DNA of 64,000 nucleotides. Source: Mobiluncus porci (GTDB lineage Bacteria; Actinomycetota; Actinomycetes; Actinomycetales; Actinomycetaceae). This document shows positions 26,858 through 36,198 of this stretch, in pieces. The notes beneath the pieces were generated by a model. That model worked only from the letters and a program-made list of their open reading frames with translations. It searched no databases and was not told where the DNA came from. The stretch is taken from positions 1 through 64,000 of the forward strand of contig NZ_VUMY01000009.1 of NCBI RefSeq assembly GCF_009695935.1, read 5' to 3'. Made by a program: the position numbers and the translations under genes. Positions within the stretch are counted from its first letter, which is position 1. Each line of letters begins with the position of its first letter.

Positions 26858-28702
26858 TTAAATTACTTTTACTCTTGTATCCGGTGCCAGCATTTTGAAA
26901 ATCTCGCCGACATTAATTTTTGCTGGGCTTCCATTGAAGCTGCTATCCCGAAAAACAGCACGAAGAGGCTGTCTCTTGGCTATCTCTTTAATAACAGAGT
27001 CCGGAATATTCTCATCAAAGCAGGCGATCAAATCACCTTCATTGTAGGTGTGGACTGTGCATCCTTCGATTTTCTCTGATGTATAAGGCATCGAAAGCGG
27101 AAGTCCCCATTCAAGCAAACTACCGAAAAGCAAATCGAGATCAGAGCGGTCAGATTTTACATTGGACTCCAGCATAGATAACATCCCCTGACTATAGTCA
27201 CCAGCAGCATAATAGACATCGTTCATATTACTATCATCAAGCTTGAAAATACGGAATCCACCATCAAAGATTGCATCCGGGTGTTCATTTGATATCTTTT
27301 TTGCGGCTCGCCGTATACGTTCTTCTCCTATTTTCGCTATTGTCTTATAGCCATCCTGATATGCTTCAGTTGATTCATCACAAGGTTCAGGGAGCTGAAT
27401 CATAATGAATTTACGATTTCCGTTTTCTTCAGCATTCAGTTCCATTACCGCTTGTGCTGTTGTTGCTGAACCAGAAAAGAAATCAAGTACTATATCTCCT
27501 TTTTTTCCAGTAAACAAAGTGATACCAGATATCATTTCTTTTATCAAAGAAACAGGCTTAGGATAGCTGAAGTATTTGTCCATATCCAATGCCTTAAGAT
27601 CTTCAATACCATTCTTCGAAAGATGCTTCAGAATAGAATAGAATTTCGAAGAGTCTTCTTTAAGGTTGCGCAGTTTTCCAACGATATTCATCCCGTTTGG
27701 CTTTGGAATCAAAATATACTCTCCATTTGCCAAACCAGCATTGATTTCATCGAGCTTGGCCTGACCCTTGTATTCAAGAATTTCCTCATAGTGACAATTA
27801 CCATATTTGCCAAACTCTTTTCTTAACCAGTCCTCTTGAATCCAGTATGTTTCTCCATCACGTTCAACAATCTTGCCTCTTACATCCTTTGGCTTTCCGA
27901 GCGGAATAAACTTGCTGATATTCTTTGCATATACGAACAGATAGTCATGCCCTTTAATTACCTGTTTAGCCATGCCACCGCCCTCGGCTCTAATCACGAT
28001 AAACTCCGCAGCCTTATTCTCTTCACCAAAAGCCTCATCTAAAAGTTTTCTAATATTTGCCTGCTCGTTCTCATCAATCGAAACAAAAATAGCCCCATCA
28101 TCAGTAAGAAGATTTCGAGCAAGCATCAATCTTGAATAAAGCATGGAACACCAGTCAGAATGATATTTCCCAGCCGAAGCAGAATTTTCTCGTTGATAAT
28201 TCACATTACCATCTTCGTCGAAATACCCTGTCCCAGAATCATAATCTTCATTATCCATGATAAAGGTATCAGGATAAATAAAATCGTGACCTGTATTATA
28301 TGGCGGATCAATATATATAGCCTTTATTTTGCAGAGGTAGCTTTCCTGTAACAGTTTTAGGACTTCAAGGTTGTCCCCTTCAATGTACATGTTCTCCGTA
28401 GTATCCCAATCGACACTTTCTTCTGGGCAGGGACGGAGCGTTTTGCGGATGGGCTTATTGGCTTCTACAATAGCAGCCTTCTTTCCAACCCATGTAAATT
28501 CATAGGCCTCATCACCTTCCAGCACGTCGCCGGAAAGCATCTGCTTCAGAAGCTCGAAATTCACAACTTTCTTATAAACCTTATGCTCCGGCGTGCTGTG
28601 TTCCTCGTCCAGAGCCTCGGTGATGCAGTTTGGAAACAGCTCAGCAATCCTGTCAATGTTCTGCGCTGTCATATCAACCGACTCCATCCTCATTTTATCC
28701 AT
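26858..28702 (-). CDS. Type III DNA methyltransferase Mod subunit
   Basis: 614 residues. Motif order is that of beta-class N6-adenine methyltransferases: the catalytic DPPYNTG (about residue 132) comes first and the SAM motif LDFFSGSATTAQAVM (about 415) second, with the target-recognition region between. It modifies one strand of an asymmetric site and also acts as specificity subunit for Res. The start ATG follows AGGAGG and overlaps the upstream gene by 8 bases. No simple repeat is seen in this mod gene. Confidence 0.93.
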   Translation of the reverse strand: MDKMRMESVDMTAQNIDRIAELFPNCITEALDEEHSTPEHKVYKKVVNFELLKQMLSGDVLEGDEAYEFTWVGKKAAIVEANKPIRKTLRPCPEESVDWDTTENMYIEGDNLEVLKLLQESYLCKIKAIYIDPPYNTGHDFIYPDTFIMDNEDYDSGTGYFDEDGNVNYQRENSASAGKYHSDWCSMLYSRLMLARNLLTDDGAIFVSIDENEQANIRKLLDEAFGEENKAAEFIVIRAEGGGMAKQVIKGHDYLFVYAKNISKFIPLGKPKDVRGKIVERDGETYWIQEDWLRKEFGKYGNCHYEEILEYKGQAKLDEINAGLANGEYILIPKPNGMNIVGKLRNLKEDSSKFYSILKHLSKNGIEDLKALDMDKYFSYPKPVSLIKEMISGITLFTGKKGDIVLDFFSGSATTAQAVMELNAEENGNRKFIMIQLPEPCDESTEAYQDGYKTIAKIGEERIRRAAKKISNEHPDAIFDGGFRIFKLDDSNMNDVYYAAGDYSQGMLSMLESNVKSDRSDLDLLFGSLLEWGLPLSMPYTSEKIEGCTVHTYNEGDLIACFDENIPDSVIKEIAKRQPLRAVFRDSSFNGSPAKINVGEIFKMLAPDTRVKVI

Positions 28703-29774
28703 TAGACTTTTCCTCCTGTTTATTTCTGTTCTTATAGGCCATTCTTATCTTTTCAAACTCAGCCTCATTAACTGAAAGTTCGTTCAGTTTCTCCTGCAGG
28801 AATTCAAGTGCGAAGTTTGAAAACTTATGTGTCTTGCTGCTCTTTGAAACTGTAATTTCCAAGTGGTACTTTTTTGATTCCTTCATCTTGAAGTACCATA
28901 TAAGCGCATACAAATCCTGTGTGCTGATTCCTAATATCTCAGCCATCTGCTTCTGAATATATGGATGTGTATCATCCGGATTTCCTTCTGGAACAGGAAC
29001 TTCCTCCGCTAAATCAATGTTACCCGTTACCTTGATTACCGGGATTCCATCTGTCTCGTTGAAGCTTCCTTCCTTTATGAACTTAGCTTTCTTCAAAACC
29101 TGCGTGACAAGTTTTCTATCAAACGCTACGTCAACACCATATGGCGTTGAAAACTTACCATCGCTATAATTAACAATTCCCAGATTTGCAGTTCCGCTCT
29201 TTCTTATTACCTCAAGAACTCTCAGCAAATTCTCACGTTCTCGATTGATACGGTCTGCTATTATCCGCTCCATTTCAGCAGGCTTAATTTTCCCGTTTCT
29301 CGCCCTGTAACGATAAAACACATCTCCTGCAGTAATGCTTTCGCTGCTATTATCCTTTTGTGCAATCACCGGTTTAACATCAGATTCAATGGCGTAAATC
29401 CATCCGATTTTCTTTTGTTCAGTAACAATTATGCCATTGTCATCTTCTTTTTCTTCATCCAAAACTATCATTCCCATTTCCCACTCAATTGCAGGTGAGA
29501 AAAGAGAATTAATAGCATCTGTAAACACTTCCTGCTTTAAATTTTCAAAATTATCGTTCTTCAAACCTATAATTTTTCTTGGCGAGTCCGTAACGCCGAA
29601 GATAATATACCCTCCGCTGTTATTCGCATAGGCCGCCATTGTTTTAGCGTAGGCTGCTGTACTTCCTTTATTGAAGGATTGTTTGAATTCAACGGTGTTA
29701 CTTTCTCTGCTTCTTATCGTGCCAGCAGAGGTTCTTCCAGCAAGGATTTTTTTAACTTCTTGATCATGATCCAC
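28695..29774 (-). CDS. AlbA_2 (Schlafen-like) DNA/RNA-binding protein
   Basis: 359 residues. The N-terminal half carries the AlbA_2/Schlafen core: ESNTVEFKQSF, then AAYANNSGGYIIFGVTD, a hallmark of the family, followed by GLKNDNF. A C-terminal part has winged-helix-like and helical segments. Related domains occur in nucleases and in defence-island regulators. It overlaps both neighbours (11 bases with DUF4391 and 8 with mod), so it is made with them. Whether it is a nuclease or an accessory binding protein cannot be decided from the sequence. Confidence 0.78.
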   Translation of the reverse strand: MDHDQEVKKILAGRTSAGTIRSRESNTVEFKQSFNKGSTAAYAKTMAAYANNSGGYIIFGVTDSPRKIIGLKNDNFENLKQEVFTDAINSLFSPAIEWEMGMIVLDEEKEDDNGIIVTEQKKIGWIYAIESDVKPVIAQKDNSSESITAGDVFYRYRARNGKIKPAEMERIIADRINRERENLLRVLEVIRKSGTANLGIVNYSDGKFSTPYGVDVAFDRKLVTQVLKKAKFIKEGSFNETDGIPVIKVTGNIDLAEEVPVPEGNPDDTHPYIQKQMAEILGISTQDLYALIWYFKMKESKKYHLEITVSKSSKTHKFSNFALEFLQEKLNELSVNEAEFEKIRMAYKNRNKQEEKSNG

Positions 29775-30426
29775 TGCTTAGCACCTCCAGTTCCTTTCTC
29801 AGCTTTTTAAGCTCTGCATTCAACTGCACCTGCTTGTTCAGCTGTTTTTCTTTTCTTACCTTAACCTGCAGCGCGGCTATTTGTTTTTCCAGCTGCTGCC
29901 GTCGCTCATCTCGCTCGACCGATTCTTTTAAGGTCTCGCCCGTGTCGGTCTGCAGCGCATCCCCGGCAATCTGCCGCACAAAGTTCTCATACACCTTGTC
30001 GATATTCAGGCCATCTATCTTTAGCGGCAATTCCGACTCCGGCAGCCAGTCGGTATGGTAATAGGTTCCGACCTTAAAGGCATTATTGCCGGACGCCGCT
30101 TCTTCCTTGTATGCCGTCCACGCCTGATACTTGCCGTCGTATTCCAGCAGGAAGATGATGTGGTACGGTATTTCCTTATCGATCTGCCGGAGAACGGATA
30201 CGTCCAGTTTTGGATCGTCCAGCCGCACCTCGAAGATTTCCACCTCTGTGACGGTTTCGCCTGCGGCAAGATTCATTGTTGTCGCAGCGATTTTGTTTCT
30301 CCAGTAGATCACCTTTATCTGATCAATGAACACTCGCTTTAAGGCAGGCGTCACTGAAAGGTTCTCGTAAAACTTCTGTTTCGGAATTCTCCTGTTGAAT
30401 TCCGTACTCTTGGGCAAGCCAAGCAC
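29764..30426 (-). CDS. DUF4391 domain protein
   Basis: About 220 residues from GTG 30426, which has AGGAGG 8 bases upstream; an in-frame GTG at 30435 lies too close to that site. It opens with LGLPKSTEFNRRIPK, typical of DUF4391 (xLPKSTE-N-R-IPK). The family regularly sits between an SNF2 helicase and a DNA methyltransferase in bacterial defence loci. The last 60 residues form a charged coiled coil. Its biochemical function is unknown; the constant neighbourhood suggests a structural or specificity subunit of a helicase-methyltransferase complex. Confidence 0.8.
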   Translation of the reverse strand: MLGLPKSTEFNRRIPKQKFYENLSVTPALKRVFIDQIKVIYWRNKIAATTMNLAAGETVTEVEIFEVRLDDPKLDVSVLRQIDKEIPYHIIFLLEYDGKYQAWTAYKEEAASGNNAFKVGTYYHTDWLPESELPLKIDGLNIDKVYENFVRQIAGDALQTDTGETLKESVERDERRQQLEKQIAALQVKVRKEKQLNKQVQLNAELKKLRKELEVLSSGS

Positions 30427-30439
30427 AGACGCCACCTCC

Positions 30440-33400
30440 TTATTTCACTACCAAGAAGCAAATAAGCTCAAAGTCATCCAGCCCGTTGATCTCCGACATC
30501 AGGGCAGAAGTTCCGCCTGCGGAGAAGAGGCTGTCAATATCGCTTTCTTCTTTTACATCGATGATGGAGTTGATAGCATCGGAGAGCAGCTGAGATACTT
30601 CTTCCATGTTCCTTCCATCGTCAGTTTCTTTATTAAATTTCTCGCACAGCGTCAGAATCGGTTCCGACTTGCCGCGACACAGTAACCGGACTGTATCCAG
30701 CAGTTTCTTTGGATTCAGGTAATCACAGACGATTTCTCCGTCAACACTGATATAAACCATGTAGAACGGATGAATGCGATTCTGGTTATCAATGTTTATG
30801 CTGTTGTTGATATTCCGCAGGACAAAAATCACGCCCTCCGGATTTTCGCCTGTGGCCGGAACCACAGCATGAAGTCCTTTCGGTTTCTTTGCGAGGTCTT
30901 CATGCGTCTTTATGTATTCCAACAGGTCAAGCCGGAACTCATTGAGTCCCAGATCCATAATGGAAATACCTGTGGACATATCTTCAATATCCACGACCTC
31001 CTCCTGCAAACGCTTTAATTGCTGTTTTCTGTATTCGAGGTCGCCCTTCTCCTCCGGATTGATCAGATCATCATCACCGGTCGAAGTCATGACAGAAATC
31101 TTCATTCTGGTCTCAACGCGGGACTTCAAATTGATATAATCATCCAGCGTCATATCCGGCCAGAAATTTACCAACTGGATATATTTATTTCTGCTTCCAA
31201 TACGATCTATTCGACCGAAGCGCTGAATGATACGCACCGGATTCCAGTGGATATCGTAATTCACCAGATAGTCGCAGTCCTGCAGGTTCTGTCCTTCAGA
31301 AATACAGTCGGTAGCGATCAGGATATCAATTTCCTTCGTGCTACCCGGCATCAAAACATCGCGGCTTTTAGAAATCGGCGAGAAGCACGTTAACACATTA
31401 TTGAGCGTAGCCTTTAGCCCTTTTATAGTCGTACGCCCATCAATAGTTCCCGTAATCACAGCGGTATCCAGTCCGTAGTTATTTTTCATATAAACAGACA
31501 CCTGATCGTACAGATATTCTGCTGTATCAGAGAACGCGGAGAAGATTAGTACCTTCTTGTTGCCCTCATTGATAGGATGCTTCATCTTGTCATCCAAAAG
31601 GTGAAGCAAGGTCTGTAGCTTCAAGTCATGCTCCGGTGTAACATCCGCTATCATAAGCGTCAATAATTCAAGTGTATCTGCATCATGCTGAAGCTCATCA
31701 CGCCATGTTTTATAATCCATGTCTGCAAGGTCAATTTTGACCTTCTTGCCTACCGTAAAGTAGTCGTTGTTCTCATCATCGATATCAAAGTCGTTTTCGG
31801 TAGCCTCATACATGTCCAGATCGGCCTTGCCGTACTTCTCAAAATTATCAATTGACTGAATGGTGCTCTTGATCAGCTCCAGTATTCTCCCAAGTGTTAG
31901 ATTAAATGAATACACTGAACTTTCCAGACGCTTCAGGAGGTTGATGCTCATCAAACGCTGGATACCTTGCTCACGACCTTTCTGAGTAAGGTTATTACCC
32001 TTGTTGTGCGTAAGGTCGATGTACTTCGACATCTTGCTTGGAAAGATATAATTTGATGGAGTATAGATTACAAGAGTCAGCTGCATCAGCTGTTCATAAA
32101 TCTGGTTATAATTAATGGCACTCGAAAGATCGGTCATACTCGGACGCCTTGATATAGGTTTAAGACGCTCCGGGAACTTGCCGATTTCTTCCGTGTTGTA
32201 ATATTTCTCAATGTGTTTTCTGGAACGTGCAATCGTTACGCTATCGAGAACCTCAAAGAAGTCAAAATCCAACGTCCGAAGCAACGCGTCTGTTGTCCGA
32301 GCCTCCGGATCGAGCTTGCTCCACGCATTAAAAGCCTTCTGCGCCTGACGGAAAATCTCATCAATCGGCTTTTTGGTATCGAGCTTCTCATTGATGAATT
32401 CAGAATTGCCTTCATAGGCAATAGCCAGCTGGTTCTTAAGGTCAGTAAAACGGTTATTAACCGGCGTAGCAGAAAGCATCAGCACCTTCGTTTTTACACC
32501 AGCACGGATGACCTTATCCATTAGTTTTACATACCGGTTCTCCTGCGTGTTGGCGTGAGTGCCTGCGCCATTCCTGAAGTTGTGTGATTCATCTATGACT
32601 ACGAGATCATAATTTCCCCAGTTAAGACGATCAAGATCAAGTCCGTTTGAAAACCCTCCGGAACGCGACAAGTCTGTATGGAAAAGGACATCATAATTCA
32701 GCCGATCAGAAGCAATCGGATTGTTTACGTAGTTATCCTTATAGGTGTTCCAGTTTTCGGATAGTTTCTTCGGGCAAAGGACAAGAACCGTTTTATTCCT
32801 ATTCTCGTAATATTTGATAACAGCCAGCGCGGTGAAAGTTTTACCAAGTCCGACGCTGTCCGCGAGGATGCAGCCATTATATTTTTCCAGCTTGTTGATG
32901 ATTGCAAGTACCGCATCCCGCTGGAAATCATACAACATACCCCAGATTTTGCTCTGCTTAAAACCTGTGGCTTCGTTCGGGAGAACGTCCTCTGATATAT
33001 CGTCGAGGAATTCACTGAAAACATTGTAAAGCGTCATGAAATAGATGAATTCCGGTGAGTTCTCATTGTAGGCCGTGCTGATATTAGAAATAATGACATC
33101 CGTCACGTCCTGCATCTTATCTTTGTCGTTCCAGAGCGATTCAAATAGCTGCATGTACTGTGTCGAAAAGGGAGCCTCCATACGGTTAACCATGTTATAG
33201 CTGTTATTACCGCGCTCACACCCGATATCCACAGTCGTAAATCCGTTCATAGGCATGTAGGCCACTTCTTCCGAAGTTGCAGCAACAGTCATAAATCCGC
33301 CCATGTTTTCTCCGGTAACATTAGACTTGAAGGTCGCCTTGCGTTTTATCCAATCCGCGCATTCCTTGGCGATGGCCTTCTGCGTCATTTCGTTACGAAG

Positions 33401-33670
33401 CTTAATTTCAAATTCTGTACCATATAAACTGCTCTCACGGCTGAGACGAGGAATATAAAATTCGCGCTTTTGCTTCTCAGCCTTCTCCTTGATGAAGGTC
33501 GGAGACGTGAAAATAAAGCGGAACTCGTCAACCTGCTCCAACTGAGCCTTCAGCTCTTTATATGCATACATGGAGAAGCATGCAGCAGCGATGGAAACCT
33601 TGCTGCCACGCTTCACTGTCTGTTTTAAATCGTCCCGGACTATATCCGTGACATTGTCAAAGATTTTCAT
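30440..33670 (-). CDS. SNF2-family helicase with N-terminal PLD-like region
   Basis: About 1076 residues from ATG 33670, which follows AAAGGAG; an upstream in-frame extension overlaps the regulator gene. Residues 1-200 resemble the phospholipase D-like region often fused to such helicases, but I see no clear HxK catalytic pair. The SNF2 core has Walker A ADSVGLGKTFTAL (about 285), the DESH box in VVIDESHNFRNG and C-terminal helicase motifs ending QRFGRIDRIGSRN (about 820). It should translocate on duplex DNA and is the largest protein in the operon. Confidence 0.88.
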   Translation of the reverse strand: MKIFDNVTDIVRDDLKQTVKRGSKVSIAAACFSMYAYKELKAQLEQVDEFRFIFTSPTFIKEKAEKQKREFYIPRLSRESSLYGTEFEIKLRNEMTQKAIAKECADWIKRKATFKSNVTGENMGGFMTVAATSEEVAYMPMNGFTTVDIGCERGNNSYNMVNRMEAPFSTQYMQLFESLWNDKDKMQDVTDVIISNISTAYNENSPEFIYFMTLYNVFSEFLDDISEDVLPNEATGFKQSKIWGMLYDFQRDAVLAIINKLEKYNGCILADSVGLGKTFTALAVIKYYENRNKTVLVLCPKKLSENWNTYKDNYVNNPIASDRLNYDVLFHTDLSRSGGFSNGLDLDRLNWGNYDLVVIDESHNFRNGAGTHANTQENRYVKLMDKVIRAGVKTKVLMLSATPVNNRFTDLKNQLAIAYEGNSEFINEKLDTKKPIDEIFRQAQKAFNAWSKLDPEARTTDALLRTLDFDFFEVLDSVTIARSRKHIEKYYNTEEIGKFPERLKPISRRPSMTDLSSAINYNQIYEQLMQLTLVIYTPSNYIFPSKMSKYIDLTHNKGNNLTQKGREQGIQRLMSINLLKRLESSVYSFNLTLGRILELIKSTIQSIDNFEKYGKADLDMYEATENDFDIDDENNDYFTVGKKVKIDLADMDYKTWRDELQHDADTLELLTLMIADVTPEHDLKLQTLLHLLDDKMKHPINEGNKKVLIFSAFSDTAEYLYDQVSVYMKNNYGLDTAVITGTIDGRTTIKGLKATLNNVLTCFSPISKSRDVLMPGSTKEIDILIATDCISEGQNLQDCDYLVNYDIHWNPVRIIQRFGRIDRIGSRNKYIQLVNFWPDMTLDDYINLKSRVETRMKISVMTSTGDDDLINPEEKGDLEYRKQQLKRLQEEVVDIEDMSTGISIMDLGLNEFRLDLLEYIKTHEDLAKKPKGLHAVVPATGENPEGVIFVLRNINNSINIDNQNRIHPFYMVYISVDGEIVCDYLNPKKLLDTVRLLCRGKSEPILTLCEKFNKETDDGRNMEEVSQLLSDAINSIIDVKEESDIDSLFSAGGTSALMSEINGLDDFELICFLVVK

Positions 33671-33695
33671 AGATTTACTCCTTTGGATGTCACGA

Positions 33696-33920
33696 TCAGG
33701 CTTTTTCCTCCGCAGCCTCATCCGGCACTATTTCGCAAATATCTGAAATTTCGCAATTTAACTCTTCACATATTTTAACTAATACATCCGTCGTTACATT
33801 GGCACCTTTTCCGAGTTTGGCAAGGGAGGCCGAGCTTATCTTTGCCTTCTTTGCAAACTCAGTTTTTTTCATATCCTGCTCTACCAATTTCACCCATAAT
33901 TTTTTGTAAGATAATTTCAT
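33696..33920 (-). CDS. XRE-family (Cro/C1-type) helix-turn-helix regulator
   Basis: 74 residues from ATG 33920 (GAAGGAG upstream). The HTH is KKTEFAKKAKISSASLAKLGKG followed by VTTDVLVKICEELNCEISDI, matching the small YozG/XRE group. It sits between the ABC-type ATPase and the SNF2 gene, inside the operon. It may bind the dyads in the operon leader and set the expression level of the nucleases, as control proteins do in restriction loci. That target is inferred, not seen. Confidence 0.85.
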   Translation of the reverse strand: MKLSYKKLWVKLVEQDMKKTEFAKKAKISSASLAKLGKGANVTTDVLVKICEELNCEISDICEIVPDEAAEEKA

Positions 33921-33922
33921 TT

Positions 33923-35749
33923 CTACTCCTTCGGGAGATCTTTTCTCCAACTCGGCATAAACCCGTATTCGTGTCCGTCCTTCTCGTCCTTGTGATACGT
34001 TACTACATTAACTCCTCTTGCTTTGAAATCTATGTTTTGAGGTATGACATTAAGGTTATCTACTAAGATCACCTGCCCGGAGCCCTGATGATTAAGGAAA
34101 TATTGATACAAGCCGTTCTTAATGGTCTCGCCATCAAATCCATCCTCATTTTCATCGAAGCCCAACAACGGTGTATCTATCATTAGGAAGCCCGGTTTTA
34201 TAAACACATCATCTTTGTTGAAGTATTCGTATAGCATTAGTGCAACCACTGAATTCAGGAAAGACCGATATCCCTTGCCTTGATCCTCCGACTTGGGAAC
34301 TCCATCCATGAGAATATCAAATGTAGAAAAGTCCCAACTGGCATATCCGACAGAACGATAATTACATTCTTTCAGTATCCTATTAAGGATTATATTGAAG
34401 CCAGTTCCTACTTCTTCCTCAAATTCCTGCTTTGCGTGGTAGAGAGGAGGATTTTTCTTTTTCTTCAGTTCTGAGACTTTCTTATCTCCAAGAATAGCCA
34501 GCTGATCATTCACAAAATCGATTCCGTTTTGAAGCGTCGTGTAATCCTTAAATCGTTGCATATTGTATCGACAGTTTTGGATTTCTTGATTTTTTTCATC
34601 AAGAGCGGCACTTATTTCAGATCTTCGCTCTTGCAGTTCCTTGATGCTTTTTTGTATCGTTTTCTGTTCATCCCGGACATTATCCTCTGTGGCTACAATT
34701 ATTGCGAGTTCGGAGGCAATCCTCTTTATTTCGGCATTAATGGCTTCTATATAACTGTCGTCGTCATCCGGATGAAGCTCTCCGCCACAAAACGGGCAAA
34801 CACCATTAGAAGGCAGATCTTTAACCACCTGTTCGCCCTTTGAGATAAAATCAAGTCTCTGCAGGTCTGCTTTGTACTGACTGATGAGCGATTCATATCG
34901 ATCAACAAGGACACGGCAATTTGCGTCTTCTTGCTGGTATTCAGCGACCTGTCTTACGATGGCAGTGTTCTCCTCCATCAGATCTTTTATTTCCTGCTGT
35001 ATTTCTTGGATGCGCTCGGAGAGTTCCTGCATCTCTTTGTCTATATCTGTGCCTTTCAGTTCTTCCAGCTGCATGATGTAGCTGATTCGCTTTTCGGTCA
35101 AGACGGCAACCTGCTCATCGATATAATCAACTACGGCCTTCTTCTTTGCCGTTGCTACTTCCGGTTTCGTAATCTCCTGCACGCCCTTTTTATAGTCGCC
35201 CGTCAGCAAAAAATATAAGGAAGCGATCAAAGGCGTTTCATATCGAGAGTCCTTAATCACCAGTGACTCAGACTTATCAATCTCATTTTCATCGGCAAAG
35301 AAAACGCTGGCGATGTTAGTCCATGACATACGTTCTCTTGCATACCGCGCAGTCTTCGGAACCTCAATCGTCTCATTAAGACCGATGATGCGTAGCCACA
35401 GATCGTTCAGATATCTTGAATTATCCTTTTTATAATTTGTATCATACTCGCCGTTTTCTACTTCTTCGTTTTCTGCCTCAACAGTAACCTTTTCCTCATC
35501 AAGCTTTCTGGAAATCTTGATCCGGCCATACCTCTCCGTGAGGAAGGTTCCCTCGATATCTGTGTAGCCAGTCAGCGGTGAGTAAGGTCTTGTATCAGAA
35601 CTGAAAAGATAGTATATGCATTTCAGTATCCACGTTTTACCAGTGTTTGACCTGCCTTGTATGATATTTAATCCATCTGTAAAATCAACGACGCCATCAA
35701 TCTTTCCGGCTCCGGATACACGTAATTTTTCGATCATGAACTTTTGCAT
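33923..35749 (-). CDS. SMC/Rad50-like ABC ATPase, probable ABC-3C ATPase component
   Basis: 608 residues. The N-terminal lobe has VDFTDGLNIIQGRSNTGKT (Walker A about residues 33-40). A long coiled coil (about 195-430) is interrupted by VCPFCGG, a zinc-hook-like Cys pair. The C-terminal lobe carries LMIDTPLLGFDEN, a Walker B/D-loop region. This is the layout of Rad50/SMC-type ATPases. Its position after two small proteins of the putative three-component module suggests the ATPase of an ABC-3C conflict system, in which it would sense DNA or infection and license an effector. Confidence 0.72.
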   Translation of the reverse strand: MQKFMIEKLRVSGAGKIDGVVDFTDGLNIIQGRSNTGKTWILKCIYYLFSSDTRPYSPLTGYTDIEGTFLTERYGRIKISRKLDEEKVTVEAENEEVENGEYDTNYKKDNSRYLNDLWLRIIGLNETIEVPKTARYARERMSWTNIASVFFADENEIDKSESLVIKDSRYETPLIASLYFLLTGDYKKGVQEITKPEVATAKKKAVVDYIDEQVAVLTEKRISYIMQLEELKGTDIDKEMQELSERIQEIQQEIKDLMEENTAIVRQVAEYQQEDANCRVLVDRYESLISQYKADLQRLDFISKGEQVVKDLPSNGVCPFCGGELHPDDDDSYIEAINAEIKRIASELAIIVATEDNVRDEQKTIQKSIKELQERRSEISAALDEKNQEIQNCRYNMQRFKDYTTLQNGIDFVNDQLAILGDKKVSELKKKKNPPLYHAKQEFEEEVGTGFNIILNRILKECNYRSVGYASWDFSTFDILMDGVPKSEDQGKGYRSFLNSVVALMLYEYFNKDDVFIKPGFLMIDTPLLGFDENEDGFDGETIKNGLYQYFLNHQGSGQVILVDNLNVIPQNIDFKARGVNVVTYHKDEKDGHEYGFMPSWRKDLPKE

Positions 35750-35751
35750 CC

Positions 35752-36198
35752 TTACGCCTCCTTTGACTCCGTCGCCCGGTCGCTTATATACTGCAAAACA
35801 CCATCATCGGTAAAACCTGAAAACTTCCTACATACAATTTTAGCTCCTACCGTATACGCTCTTGCATATGAGGACTGGATATTCTGAACGATCTCGCGCC
35901 CTCTGTCGTTAATGCTATATAGGAAGCCCTGTTCTGTATGCTCAACATTTATAAAATCATTCCTGACTGAGAGCTTTATCGCCTCAGTTATTTTTTCGCG
36001 CTTGTTGGCAAATTCGGCAAAACCGAACTCGTTATCTCCGTGCAGATTCTTGTCCAACACCTTGCACTTTTTTCCGTAAATACAGATGAAGTCCAGCGCT
36101 GCAAGTCTATCCACATTTGCCGGAGTATCTAAGGTATCAGCCAAAAGCAGCACCCGCAGCATATTTTCAAATACCGTATTGAATACTTTACTCCGCAT
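35752..36198 (-). CDS. Small middle protein of a putative ABC-three-component system
   Basis: About 148 residues from ATG 36198 (a TTG at 36207 is possible); translation is probably coupled to the overlapping upstream gene. The N-terminal RSKVFNTVFENMLRVLLLAD followed by a helical, winged-helix-like region (REKITEAIKLSVRNDFINVE) and a GFLYSINDRGREIV turn resembles the middle components of ABC-3C systems described by Krishnan and co-workers. I do not recognise catalytic residues. It probably bridges the ATPase and the third protein. Confidence 0.5.
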   Translation of the reverse strand: MRSKVFNTVFENMLRVLLLADTLDTPANVDRLAALDFICIYGKKCKVLDKNLHGDNEFGFAEFANKREKITEAIKLSVRNDFINVEHTEQGFLYSINDRGREIVQNIQSSYARAYTVGAKIVCRKFSGFTDDGVLQYISDRATESKEA